55,873 nucleotides of DNA, taken from an uncultured Megasphaera sp. Its GTDB lineage: Bacteria; Bacillota; Negativicutes; Veillonellales; Megasphaeraceae. The stretch spans positions 1-55,873 of the forward strand of contig NZ_UQBH01000015.1 of assembly GCF_900539295.1 (NCBI RefSeq). Direction: 5' to 3'. Of this stretch, positions 34,400-43,110 are shown in pieces; positions within the stretch are counted from its first letter, which is position 1, and each line of letters opens with the position of its first letter. The translations under genes were made by a program, and so were the position numbers. The notes beneath the pieces were generated by a model. The model had not been told where the DNA came from. It saw only the letters and a program-made list of their open reading frames with translations, and did no database searches.

Positions 34400-34849
34400 A
34401 TGAAACAAAAGAAAATATTCGGATTTGATTATACCAATAATGAGTACATGAAGATCTTCATGTACCTCTTAGTCGGCGGCTCGGCTGCCTTATTGGAATG
34501 GTCCCTGTTTTATATTTTTTTCAGGCTGCTGTCGGCGGCCCTTGTTTTTTCCGTACAGACGCAGACTGTCTTGACGGCTACGACCATGGCTTTTGCCCTG
34601 TCTACGCTGTACCATTATATTCTTTGTAATCGCTTCGTTTTTGACAGCGGAAGCCGTTATCAGCGCGGCAAAGAAGTCTCCCTGGTATTCGTTGTCAGTG
34701 CCATGGGGCTTGGCTGGAATCTGCTTCTCATGTGGCTCTTTACGTCATCGTCATTTTTGGGCTTAAATCCAATGATTTCCAAAATCATAGCCAGCGCTAT
34801 CGTTACCGTCTGGAATTACGTATCGCGCAAAAAGTGGATTTTTAAATAG
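34400..34849 (+). CDS. GtrA-family membrane protein
   Basis: A 149-residue inner-membrane protein with four hydrophobic segments and the typical GtrA ending (NYVSRKKWIF). GtrA proteins are thought to help move lipid-linked sugars across the membrane. The partner glycosyltransferase usually found nearby is absent in this window. ATG 34400 follows GGGGGAAACCA. Confidence 0.85.
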   Translation: MKQKKIFGFDYTNNEYMKIFMYLLVGGSAALLEWSLFYIFFRLLSAALVFSVQTQTVLTATTMAFALSTLYHYILCNRFVFDSGSRYQRGKEVSLVFVVSAMGLGWNLLLMWLFTSSSFLGLNPMISKIIASAIVTVWNYVSRKKWIFK

Positions 34850-34863
34850 AAGGGGGTGTCTTT

Positions 34864-36405
34864 ATGGCACAGGCAGCAAGAATCATGGAAATTTTGCAGG
34901 AAATGATTCATATCGACAGTGAAACGAATACGCCGAAAGAACGGCAAATGGAACAGTATTTACAGCAGTTCTTTTCAAAAATGGACGTTATCGGCGGTCT
35001 TATTCACGTACCGAATGACCGTTGTGAACGATCCGTCGTTTACGGACTCGTTCAGGGGAAGACCAGCCGCACCGTTATTTTCATGAATCATCACGACGTC
35101 GTCGATATTGAAGTTTATGGTAACTTGAGGGATCAGGCCTTTGATCCGGACGAGCTGCAAAAAGCCTTGTCCCATAAGGACACGAGCGAAGACGTTCGCC
35201 GTGACCTTGAAAGCGGTGAATGGCTCTTTGGCCGCGGCTCCTGTGATATGAAAGGCGGGGCTGCTGCCCAGTTGGCTGTTTTTGAAGACTATGCCAAACA
35301 TCCGGGGGATGCCAGTTTACTTTACCTCTCCCTTCCTGACGAAGAAACATATTCGGCCGGGATGCGGACGGCCATTACCCTGCTCAATGAACTGCGCAAT
35401 TCCTATCACTTAACCTACGATATCCTCATCGACAGTGAACCGAACCGTAAAGTAAAGGGCGAACTCATTTCGTTTACCGGCACGGTTGGTAAGATACAGC
35501 CCGTCGTTTTTGTTCAAGGTAAACCCGTTCACATCGGCTTGTATGACACGGGCATCAATCCGACAGGCGTTTTAGCCCAGCTCATTGCCAATACCGAAGG
35601 CAATAAGGATTTGACTGACGCCTGCGACGGTGAACAGACGCCGCCGCCTGCCTGGGTCTACCTCCGCGATCGAAAGGAACGGTACGATGTTACCCTGCCC
35701 CAGCGCGTCGCGGCGGCATTGAACCTCCTTACGTATCAGAAGACACCGGACGACGTCATGTATGTCTTATTGGAAGAAACGCGGCGGGCCGTTCACGATT
35801 TGTCCCGAAACATGGGGCGAGATCTTAAGATGGAGGTTCTCAGTGCCGATGAGCTCATGCAGCAGGCTATGGCTTATCCCGGATTTGATGTCTTTTACCA
35901 GTCGGCTAAACAGGCATCCTTCGTATCCCTTCAGGACGGCAAGAGTACCTATGTAGAAGAAACGATCCGCCTGTTAGAGCAGATCCTTGACTTCACCGGT
36001 ATTACGACGCCGATGGCTGTCGTCGCCTTTGCTCCGCCCTACTATCCGGCTGCCGACAGCCTGGCTGTCCCAAATTCAGAATTTACGGGCTTGTTGGAAA
36101 AGTTGTCGTCTATGGAAGACATTCAGTTTAACCGCTACTTTAACGGCGTTTCCGACTGCAGTTACTGCTGTGTCGATCCTGATTTCAATGAAAAGATGAT
36201 TGAAAAGAACCTGCTCTTGTGGGGCAAAGCTTATCCCTTCGACTTAAACAGCTTGAAGAAACTTCAAATCCCCTTCATGCTCTTAGGACCTTGGGGCAAA
36301 GACCTTCATGAGAGGACGGAACGGGTCAATATCGAAAGTGTATCGAAAAAACTTCCTGCCGTCTTGGATGCAATTATTTCATACATAGGAAAGAATCATT
36401 CGTAA
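34864..36405 (+). CDS. M20-family peptidase, RocB-like
   Basis: A 513-residue M20 metallopeptidase of the long RocB (arginine utilisation) type. Metal ligands are in MNHHDVVD, GRGSCDMKGGAAAQLAV and LPDEETYSAGM. RocB's own reaction is unsettled, so only hydrolysis of an amide or peptide is suggested. GAAGGGGGTG precedes ATG 34864; it starts 14 bases after the GtrA gene and may share its transcript. Confidence 0.87.
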   Translation: MAQAARIMEILQEMIHIDSETNTPKERQMEQYLQQFFSKMDVIGGLIHVPNDRCERSVVYGLVQGKTSRTVIFMNHHDVVDIEVYGNLRDQAFDPDELQKALSHKDTSEDVRRDLESGEWLFGRGSCDMKGGAAAQLAVFEDYAKHPGDASLLYLSLPDEETYSAGMRTAITLLNELRNSYHLTYDILIDSEPNRKVKGELISFTGTVGKIQPVVFVQGKPVHIGLYDTGINPTGVLAQLIANTEGNKDLTDACDGEQTPPPAWVYLRDRKERYDVTLPQRVAAALNLLTYQKTPDDVMYVLLEETRRAVHDLSRNMGRDLKMEVLSADELMQQAMAYPGFDVFYQSAKQASFVSLQDGKSTYVEETIRLLEQILDFTGITTPMAVVAFAPPYYPAADSLAVPNSEFTGLLEKLSSMEDIQFNRYFNGVSDCSYCCVDPDFNEKMIEKNLLLWGKAYPFDLNSLKKLQIPFMLLGPWGKDLHERTERVNIESVSKKLPAVLDAIISYIGKNHS

Positions 36406-36473
36406 ATAATATCAAAATTCTTATTTAATGATGAAAATGCATTGCAAAATGTAACTATATTGTAAAAATGATA

Positions 36474-36508
36474 TGTTATACTAAGCAATAATAATGTCGT
36501 AGGCGACA
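36474..36508 (+). promoter_or_regulatory. Extended -10 promoter and 5' hairpin of ompA-like mRNA
   Basis: TGTTATACT at 36474-36482, followed about 13 bases on by a small stem TGTCG/CGACA (36495-36499 with 36504-36508). The hairpin would sit at the very 5' end of the mRNA, where such stems often stabilise abundant porin messages. Confidence 0.45.
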
Positions 36509-36542
36509 ATATTAAATTCAAATAAGAAAGCAGGGATTGATA

Positions 36543-37670
36543 ATGAACAAAAAATCTTTAGTCTTGGCTGCTGTTATGGCAGCATGCTCTGCATCCTTAG
36601 CTTTTGCTGCGCCGCAGACGCAGTGGGAACAGGGACAGTGGCAGGTTGATTTGGGTGCTTGGAATACCAAGGCTTCCGTTGATGGTGATAAAGTCGCTGG
36701 TGAAGGTGGCGACATCAGTACCGATACGAACTGGAACTTCCAGGGCGGCGTTACCTATGGCCTTACGGATAAATGGGGTCTGCAGTATAATTACTACGGC
36801 CTCAAATCCGACGGCAATAGCGAAACTCTCGGCATTGGCACCGATGGTTCTCAGCAGGAAGTAAACGCTGTTTACTCCATCAATAAGAACTTCGCAGCTT
36901 ACGCCGGCTGGAGCCGCATCGAAAACAAATTGAGCGGCGGCGGTTATTCGGCATCCGATACCAACAACATCGCTCAGATCGGCTTGATTGCCAAAGCTCC
37001 CTTGGCTGATAAACTCGACGTTTATGCAAAAGGCGCTTTGGGCACGAAGAATACGACCATGTGGGAAGCCGGTCTCGGTTACCACGTAACGCCGGATCTC
37101 GATATCAATGCCGGTTACCGTTATTTAAATACGAAGCTTGGCGATAAAGACTCCAGTCCGTTTTATACGAATGATGATTCTAACATCTCTTACAAGGGCT
37201 TCATCGCTGGCGTTTCCTATCGTTTTGGCGGCGGTCCTAAGGAAGAAGCTCCTGAACCGGCACCGGCACCTGTTTACACCCCGGCTCCGGCAGCTCCGGC
37301 TCCGGTTTACACCCCGGCCCCGACTCCGGCTAACGACTACTACCTTGAAAGCGTTCACTTCGGATTTGACGAAGACCAGCCCCTTGCTTCTGAAAAAGCC
37401 AAGATGGATCACTTCGTCCAGGTTGCCAAAGCAAACCCGAACGATACCTTTAAACTCGTCGGCAATACCGATGCTAAGGGCAGCAACGCTTACAACGATG
37501 ACCTTTCGAAACGCCGCGTAGACAACGTAGCTGCTTATGCAGAAAGCCAGGGCGTTCCGGCATCGCAGATGGTACTCGATTATAAAGGTAAGACCGATCC
37601 GGCCAGCACCAATGACACCGAAGAAGGTCGTGCCGATAATCGCCGCGTCGATATTTGGCATCACTACTAA
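36543..37670 (+). CDS. OmpA-family outer-membrane protein
   Basis: A 375-residue protein in three parts. A signal peptide ends at AFA-AP. A barrel follows (about 25-225) with alternating beta strands and many aromatic residues (GLQYNYYGL, AAYAGWSRI, INAGYRYL). A Pro/Ala linker (PAPAPVYTPAP repeated) leads to a C-terminal OmpA domain (about 265-375, HFGFDEDQPL, NTDAKGSNAYN, RADNRRVDIW). That domain binds peptidoglycan and tethers the outer membrane. ATG 36543 has CAGGGA six bases ahead. It is transcribed alone, with a strong terminator behind it. Confidence 0.93.
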   Translation: MNKKSLVLAAVMAACSASLAFAAPQTQWEQGQWQVDLGAWNTKASVDGDKVAGEGGDISTDTNWNFQGGVTYGLTDKWGLQYNYYGLKSDGNSETLGIGTDGSQQEVNAVYSINKNFAAYAGWSRIENKLSGGGYSASDTNNIAQIGLIAKAPLADKLDVYAKGALGTKNTTMWEAGLGYHVTPDLDINAGYRYLNTKLGDKDSSPFYTNDDSNISYKGFIAGVSYRFGGGPKEEAPEPAPAPVYTPAPAAPAPVYTPAPTPANDYYLESVHFGFDEDQPLASEKAKMDHFVQVAKANPNDTFKLVGNTDAKGSNAYNDDLSKRRVDNVAAYAESQGVPASQMVLDYKGKTDPASTNDTEEGRADNRRVDIWHHY

Positions 37671-37694
37671 GAATCAGCATAACTTCTCTGAAGT

Positions 37695-37742
37695 CGTATA
37701 TAAAACTCGCATGGCATCGGGCCGTGCGAGTTTTTATATACG
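37695..37742 (+). terminator. Terminator after the OmpA-like gene
   Basis: A 16-17-bp stem (CGTATATAAAACTCGCA 37695-37711 with its complement 37725-37742) containing a T-run in the 3' arm. Confidence 0.88.
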
Positions 37743-37801
37743 GTAAATGAAGGGCCTTTGAGCGGCTTTGAAAAAAATTCTTGATTTTTTTAGAAATTTT
37801 C

Positions 37802-37830
37802 TTGCCAAAATCGATTTTTCACGATATAAT
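37802..37830 (+). promoter_or_regulatory. Promoter of the SRP RNA gene
   Basis: TTGCCA (37802-37807), 17-bp spacer, TATAAT (37825-37830); start expected near 37838. Confidence 0.85.
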
Positions 37831-37844
37831 AATGTAGCTAACTT

Positions 37845-37990
37845 AATAAGAGTACTGGTGCGTGGTAATTCGCCGGGGCTTGTGCAATGGGAACCTATGA
37901 ACCTTGTCAGGTCCGAGAGGAAGCAGCAATAAGTAGATCTTTCCATGTGCCACGAGGAAACCTGGCGGGTTACCATACACGAGTACTTTT
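37845..37990 (+). ncRNA. ffs: Signal recognition particle RNA (4.5S type)
   Basis: The apical domain that binds Ffh is plain: GGGAACC, then GTCAGGTCCG, then AGGAAGCAGC. Long-range pairing closes the molecule: GTACT (37852-37856) with AGTAC (37982-37986), and GTGGTAA (37862-37868) with GTTACCAT (37969-37976 region). At about 140 nt it is longer than E. coli 4.5S but has no Alu domain like the B. subtilis RNA. The location directly before dnaX is common. Ends are approximate. Confidence 0.93.
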
Positions 37991-37998
37991 CAGTTGGT

Positions 37999-38024
37999 AA
38001 AAGCAGCGGTTAGCTGCTTTTTTT
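37999..38024 (+). terminator. Terminator between ffs and dnaX
   Basis: Stem AAAAGCAGC/GCTGCTTTT (37999-38007 with 38013-38021) followed by more T. The stem lies 25 bases before the dnaX start, so dnaX is expressed by readthrough or from a weak promoter I cannot see. Confidence 0.85.
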
Positions 38025-38047
38025 CATATGCGGAAGGATTTGAATCG

Positions 38048-39994
38048 ATGGCATACATTGCACTATACCGTAAGTGGCGGCCGAAAAGCTTTGAAGACGT
38101 TGTCGGTCAGTCACATATTACGGAAACCCTGCAAAAAGCGATAGAGACGGACAAGGTGGCCCATGCATACCTGTTTTCGGGTCCCCGCGGAACGGGTAAA
38201 ACCAGTACGGCCAAGATTTTTGCCCGGGCCATGAACTGCGTCAACGGACCGACGGCCCATCCCTGTAATGCCTGTGAAGCCTGTCTCCATATCATGAGCG
38301 GCGAATCCTTGGATGTCGTCGAAATCGATGCCGCCTCCAACCGCAGTATTGAAGATATCCGCACCTTGCGGGAAACGATAAAATTTATGCCTGTCGAAGG
38401 GCATAAGAAAATTTATATCATCGACGAAGTCCATATGCTGACAACAGAAGCCTTTAATGCCCTGCTGAAGACCTTGGAAGAACCTCCGGCTCACGTCATC
38501 TTTATTTTGGCAACTACCGAACCGGAACGGATTCCGCTGACTATTCTGTCCCGCTGTCAGCGGTATGAATTTCGCCGTATTACCAGCCAGGATATTGCCA
38601 ATCGCCTGCTCTATGTGGCTGAACAGGAGCAGATTGAATTGACGAAAGGTGCTGCCCATATCTTAGCGGTCCAAGCTGACGGCGGCATGCGCGACGCCCT
38701 CAGTATGTTTGACCAATGTGTCAGCAATGCATCCGGGGCCGTCGATGAAAAAATGGTTCGCGACTTATTGGGACTCATCGGTAAGGACTGGCTCTTTTCC
38801 TTGTCTCAGGCCTTATTTGACGGCCGCAGCGACGTCATCATCAAGGGCGTCGATGACATCATCCAACTGGGAAAAGAGCCGCGGGTCATTTTGACCGAGG
38901 TCTTAGCTCATTTACGGGCGCTCATGCTTTTTCAGGCTGCGCCTAAATCGGATTCTCTGTCAGCCTACAGCGACAGCCTCAGTGAACTCCGTAAACAAGC
39001 CGAGGCTGTGTCGCCGGAAGCCATTTTTAGGATTGTAGACGTTTTACAACAGGCGTTACTGACGGCCAAGACCTCGCCGGTCCCGCGGATTGCCGTTGAA
39101 ATGGGTCTCCTCATGGCGTCACGGAAGTTTACACAGCCTGTAAACACCGTGGACGTAAACGCGGCAGCTGCCCGGCCGTCACCTAAAAAGCAGCATCACG
39201 AAGCGATTCCCGTACCGGAAGAAGACGATTATGAGACCTACCATGCTCCGGAAGAAACAGTTCCTTTTCCGGAAGATGATTTCGTCCCGTCGAAGCCGGT
39301 ACCTTCTCCTGCTGAATCGGTGGTTCAACAGCAAATTGTTCCGGCAGAAGAAAGACCGGTACCGCCGCCTGCTTCTGATAACAGGCCTGAAGCTGATGCC
39401 GCGCCTCAGCCATCGGCTACGCCTTCGGATACAGCTCCCATCGTATCGGCTGATTACCAGGCCGTTTGGGATAAGATGTGTGCCGTCCTCGATAAAGAAA
39501 AGAAAAAGGCCGTCTTGTCCTGTATTCGCAATGGACGCGTCGTTTACATCGGCGAAGGACAGGTCATCGTCGCCTTTAAGACGCCCTTTATGGTTAAACG
39601 AGCCAATCGGGAAGATTACTTTAAACTTACCGATGCTGCTCTGGAATCGGTCCTCGGCAGTCCTCATCATATGCAGGGATTCCTGGAAGGGGACGCGGAA
39701 CTGACCGTTTACGAAAAAAAAAAGGATAAAACCCTAGCGGCATCCCCTGTGGCTCCGGCCGTTCCTGACGTCGTTCAGACGACAGAACCGGATCCGGTAC
39801 AGCCGCCGGCCCCGCCGGAAATCAATATTCCAGCTCCTGCTGAACCGACTGAGACGGATGAACCGCCTGAACAGGATGAACCGCCGTGGCAGCCGGCATC
39901 GATGGAAGACATGAGTGACGCCGAACGGGCGGCTCTCGGGCCATTGATTAAAACGGTAGGAGATTGTAATATATATATAGAAAACAAAAAATAA
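38048..39994 (+). CDS. dnaX: DNA polymerase III subunits gamma/tau
   Basis: A 648-residue clamp-loader ATPase. Walker A is GPRGTGKTST (about residue 45), the zinc cysteines are in CNGPTAHPCNACEAC, and the DExH-like Walker B is IIDEVHML. Residues from about 385 form a Pro/Glu-rich linker ahead of a tau-type C-terminal domain. The frame is open upstream through the SRP terminator; ATG 38048 with GGAAGGA ahead is the start. I saw no obvious programmed frameshift site, but did not search exhaustively. Confidence 0.95.
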   Translation: MAYIALYRKWRPKSFEDVVGQSHITETLQKAIETDKVAHAYLFSGPRGTGKTSTAKIFARAMNCVNGPTAHPCNACEACLHIMSGESLDVVEIDAASNRSIEDIRTLRETIKFMPVEGHKKIYIIDEVHMLTTEAFNALLKTLEEPPAHVIFILATTEPERIPLTILSRCQRYEFRRITSQDIANRLLYVAEQEQIELTKGAAHILAVQADGGMRDALSMFDQCVSNASGAVDEKMVRDLLGLIGKDWLFSLSQALFDGRSDVIIKGVDDIIQLGKEPRVILTEVLAHLRALMLFQAAPKSDSLSAYSDSLSELRKQAEAVSPEAIFRIVDVLQQALLTAKTSPVPRIAVEMGLLMASRKFTQPVNTVDVNAAAARPSPKKQHHEAIPVPEEDDYETYHAPEETVPFPEDDFVPSKPVPSPAESVVQQQIVPAEERPVPPPASDNRPEADAAPQPSATPSDTAPIVSADYQAVWDKMCAVLDKEKKKAVLSCIRNGRVVYIGEGQVIVAFKTPFMVKRANREDYFKLTDAALESVLGSPHHMQGFLEGDAELTVYEKKKDKTLAASPVAPAVPDVVQTTEPDPVQPPAPPEINIPAPAEPTETDEPPEQDEPPWQPASMEDMSDAERAALGPLIKTVGDCNIYIENKK

Positions 39995-40020
39995 GCTTGA
40001 AAGAAACAGGAGGAAATCAA

Positions 40021-40338
40021 ATGTTTGGTGGAAATATGCAAGGCATGATGAAAAAAGTACAAAAAATGCAGAAGGAAATGAAGAAACTGCAGGAAGATTT
40101 GAAAAAACGCACCGTAGAAGCAACGGTTGGCGGCGGTGTTCTGACCATTGTCATGAACGGTGAAAAAAATGTAGAAAGCGTTCACATCGACCCGAGCATC
40201 ATCGACCCGGAAGATGCCGAAATGCTGGAAGATCTCATGGTAGCGGCTGTCAACGAAGCCAATAAAAAGGTTGACGATATGATGGCTCAGGAAATGAGCA
40301 AGATCACAGGCGGGATGAACCTGCCGGGAATGTTCTAA
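40021..40338 (+). CDS. ybaB: YbaB/EbfC nucleoid-associated protein
   Basis: A 105-residue DNA-binding protein. Met-rich start (FGGNMQGMMKKVQKMQKEM), then GGGVLTIVMNG and DDMMAQEMSKITGG, all family-typical. ATG 40021 has ACAGGAGG ahead. Conserved dnaX-ybaB-recR order; the stop overlaps recR (TAATG). Confidence 0.96.
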   Translation: MFGGNMQGMMKKVQKMQKEMKKLQEDLKKRTVEATVGGGVLTIVMNGEKNVESVHIDPSIIDPEDAEMLEDLMVAAVNEANKKVDDMMAQEMSKITGGMNLPGMF

Positions 40339-40928
40339 TGGATACGCCTTTAGACAAGCTTACCGAGCAGTTCCGATGCCTGCCGGGAATCGGGGTTAAA
40401 ACGGCTCGTAAGCTGGCCTATTATATCGTTCAGCAGCCGGCGAGCCGGGTCGATGAATTTATCAATGCCGTCCGCGATGCTAAGGCAAATATGCATTTTT
40501 GCTCGGTTTGCTTCAACCTGTCTTCTCAGGATCCCTGCCCCATCTGCAGTGATACCAGCCGCGACCGCTCGACGATCTGCGTCGTAGAAACGCCGCAAGA
40601 TGTCCAGGCTATTGAGCGAAGCGGTGATTACCATGGCTTATACCACGTCCTTCACGGGGCTCTGTCCCCCTTGGACGGGGTCAACGTCGAGGATCTTCGT
40701 ATTCGCGAGCTTTTACAACGCCTGGGAAATACTGATGTAAAAGAAGTCATTCTGGCAACAGATCCTGACGTCGAGGGCGAGGCCACTGCTTTATATCTGT
40801 CCCGCCTGATCAAGACGGCCGGAATCCGCGTAACGCGTATTGCCCGCGGACTTCCTATGGGCGGCGACATTGAATATGCCGATGAAGCTACCTTGGCCGG
40901 TGCCGTTGCCAATCGGCAGGAAATGTGA
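40338..40928 (+). CDS. recR: Recombination protein RecR
   Basis: A 196-residue protein working with RecO and RecF in gap repair. Helix-hairpin-helix LPGIGVKTARKLAYYI; zinc site CSVCFNLSSQDPCPIC; Toprim segment CVVETPQDVQAIE and ATDPDVEGEATA. Start overlaps ybaB, so translation is coupled. Confidence 0.97.
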   Translation: MDTPLDKLTEQFRCLPGIGVKTARKLAYYIVQQPASRVDEFINAVRDAKANMHFCSVCFNLSSQDPCPICSDTSRDRSTICVVETPQDVQAIERSGDYHGLYHVLHGALSPLDGVNVEDLRIRELLQRLGNTDVKEVILATDPDVEGEATALYLSRLIKTAGIRVTRIARGLPMGGDIEYADEATLAGAVANRQEM

Positions 40929-40935
40929 GGGTTTT

Positions 40936-41181
40936 ATGGAGTATCTGTCGATAGCCGTCGGAATCGCCATCTTATACCTTGTGCATAAGGTGATTTTGAC
41001 CCCGATGCGCCACCTCGTGGTCAATGTCATCATTGGCCTTATCGTGCTGTATGGCGTCAATCATTTCGGCTATCTTTTTGGTTTTCAGCACGTTCCGATT
41101 ACCTTGGCGACAGGCTTGATCATCGGCCTGTTTGGCCTTCCGGGCGTCGTGCTGGTTACGTTGTATTATACATTTTTCTAA
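40936..41181 (+). CDS. bofA: BofA-family membrane protein
   Basis: An 81-residue protein with three hydrophobic stretches, beginning MEYLSIAVGIAILYLV and ending GLPGVVLVTLYYTFF. The middle (MRHLVVNVIIGLIVLYGVN) and the ending match the BofA/pro-sigma-K processing inhibitor family, which sits after recR in spore formers. Nothing else in this window relates to sporulation. Start ATG 40936, 7 bases after recR; GTGAGGG is the ribosome site. Confidence 0.75.
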   Translation: MEYLSIAVGIAILYLVHKVILTPMRHLVVNVIIGLIVLYGVNHFGYLFGFQHVPITLATGLIIGLFGLPGVVLVTLYYTFF

Positions 41182-41202
41182 CGTATGCGAAGAAGGGATA
41201 TC

Positions 41203-42339
41203 GTGAAATTAAAGAAATGGGCTGTTCTGGCCTGTACTGCCGTTTTAGCAGTTTCTATCCTTACAGGCTGCGGCAACAGCGTGTCTACGGAAACGGAGAC
41301 GGTCTCCAAATCGAATCACCCCGTAGCGCTGACTTTGGATGCCAATATTACAGCTTTGAATGTGACCAACATCGTTCCCAAAATCTCGGGCAAGCTCGTA
41401 TCAACTCCGTTGGCCGTAGGCCAGCAGGTAAAAGCAGGTGACGTCGTCGCCCAAGTCGATTCTACACCGTATCAGCAGAGCGTCAGCCAGGCTGAAGCCG
41501 AATTGGTAGCAGCTTCGGCAGCAGCGGCTCCAACCTATCGGACCGTTACCGTTCCCGACAACGGCGGCAGCGACAACAGCGGCCGTCGGGCGGAATTGAA
41601 GGCTTGGTACAACATGGGGGCCTTGTCCAAGGTCGAATACAATCAGATGATGTCTGACTCCGGCGGCGGTTCCCAGACCGTTCAGGTGCCGGAATCGACA
41701 CCAGTCAATCAGGAACGGATTGCTCAGCTCCAGCAGGCTATCCAGACGGCCCGCGACATGTTGGGAAATGCGACGATTTACTCCCCTATTGAAGGGCGGG
41801 TAACGGCCGTATCCGACAATCCCTCCATTGCCGTTGCCGGAGGCGTCTTGGCCACGATTCAGCAGATGTCCCCGTTAGTTGCGACCTTTGCCGTACCGGA
41901 AATGTATATCAACGCCTTGTCCGATGCTAAGAAGGGCGGCAGTTTACAGATTTCCATCATCGCTCCTTCAGGAGAAACGGAAACGGGCGAACTGACGTAC
42001 TTGGCGACGGAAAAAGATCCGTCAACCGGTTCTTATATGGCAAAAGTCACCTTTAATAATGCCAAGAACCTCTTTGTTCCCGGTGAATTTTACCACGTTC
42101 GCATTGCAACGCCTCAAGAAGTTTCACAGATTACCGTGCCTAAGACGGCTGTCCGCACTAAAGACAGCGGCGACTTCGTTTACATCGTCAACAGCAGCGG
42201 ATTGGCTGATGCCCGTTCCGTCCTGACCGGCGATGAATCCGACGGCCGCGTCGTTATCCTGGACGGCCTTCAAGAAGGCGATATAGTTGTTTCTAATCCT
42301 CCTGATTCATTGGAAATCGGGATGAGTGTAAAGTCGTAA
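41203..42339 (+). CDS. HlyD-type efflux adaptor lipoprotein
   Basis: A 378-residue periplasmic adaptor. Starting at GTG 41203 (AAGAAGGGA ahead) gives a clean lipoprotein signal with lipobox LTGC. Biotinyl-lipoyl-like halves (VPKISGKLVSTPLAVGQQVKAGDVVAQV; ATIYSPIEGRVTAVS) flank a coiled hairpin. A Gly/Ser/Asn-rich insert (about 115-160) is unusual for the hairpin. A beta-barrel and a membrane-proximal domain follow. No pump or outer-membrane channel gene lies next to it. Confidence 0.85.
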   Translation: MKLKKWAVLACTAVLAVSILTGCGNSVSTETETVSKSNHPVALTLDANITALNVTNIVPKISGKLVSTPLAVGQQVKAGDVVAQVDSTPYQQSVSQAEAELVAASAAAAPTYRTVTVPDNGGSDNSGRRAELKAWYNMGALSKVEYNQMMSDSGGGSQTVQVPESTPVNQERIAQLQQAIQTARDMLGNATIYSPIEGRVTAVSDNPSIAVAGGVLATIQQMSPLVATFAVPEMYINALSDAKKGGSLQISIIAPSGETETGELTYLATEKDPSTGSYMAKVTFNNAKNLFVPGEFYHVRIATPQEVSQITVPKTAVRTKDSGDFVYIVNSSGLADARSVLTGDESDGRVVILDGLQEGDIVVSNPPDSLEIGMSVKS

Positions 42340-42360
42340 TTTAAAGGGAGGGAGAGGCCA

Positions 42361-43110
42361 ATGGGTAAAGACGAACATCAGAGCAGCTTATTGAAATCGT
42401 TAGAAAAAAGCCTTGATGTCCTCGACTTGTTCGTCGAGTGCAATACGGGGATGACCTTGAAGGAAATTTCCGAACAGACTCGCCTGAACACGTCGACGGC
42501 ATTCCGCATTGTAAACACCTTGGAACGCCGGCAGTACCTGACCCGCAATGATGCATCGAAGAAATATCGCCTGGGACCTAAGGCGCTGGCTCTCGGATAC
42601 TCATCGCACTGGACTGAAAATGTAGTTACCCTGGCTAAACCTTATTTACGGCGTTTACAACAGTTGTTTAATGAAACGGTCAGTATTTACATTGCTGAAG
42701 GCGAATTTCGCATCTGTTTAGACCATGTAGAAAGTACCCATTCACTTCGAAGGGTCATTCCCATCGGTGAATCCCTGCCCCTTTATAAAGGGGCAGCCGG
42801 CAGGGTTCTCCTGGCTTGGGCTCATGATGACGAACGTCAGAGTTATATCAATAAGTACGGCAATATGTCTGAAGATGAGTTTGCTTCCATCCGCCACAAC
42901 GGCTATGCCATTACCCAGGATGAAAGCGAGCACGGACTGTTTGCCCTAGCCGTTCCCATTTTTAACTTTGAAGGACAGGTGATTGCTTCCTTGACCATCG
43001 CCGGTCCGTCCATGCGTTTTTATGACTCCATTCGTCAGAAAATGTTGTTTACAGCCAGTCAATATGCCTATGAAATTTCACATTCCTTAGGGTATCGGAA
43101 AAAATCATGA
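42361..43110 (+). CDS. IclR-family transcription regulator
   Basis: A 249-residue regulator. The N-terminal winged helix (SLKSLEKSLDVLDLF, TLKEISEQTRLNTSTAFRIVNTLE) is followed by the IclR effector domain (about 80-245, LRRVIPIGESLPLYKGAAGRVLLAW, GYAITQDESEHGLFALAVPIF). Effectors of this family are often small aromatic or carboxylic acids. AGGGAGGGAGAGG precedes ATG 42361. The stop overlaps the mpg ATG (ATGA). Confidence 0.9.
   Translation: MGKDEHQSSLLKSLEKSLDVLDLFVECNTGMTLKEISEQTRLNTSTAFRIVNTLERRQYLTRNDASKKYRLGPKALALGYSSHWTENVVTLAKPYLRRLQQLFNETVSIYIAEGEFRICLDHVESTHSLRRVIPIGESLPLYKGAAGRVLLAWAHDDERQSYINKYGNMSEDEFASIRHNGYAITQDESEHGLFALAVPIFNFEGQVIASLTIAGPSMRFYDSIRQKMLFTASQYAYEISHSLGYRKKS

Noticed and set aside
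37994..38047. N-terminal extension of dnaX
   Set aside because: It would run through the SRP terminator; family start is MAYIALYRKWRP at 38048.
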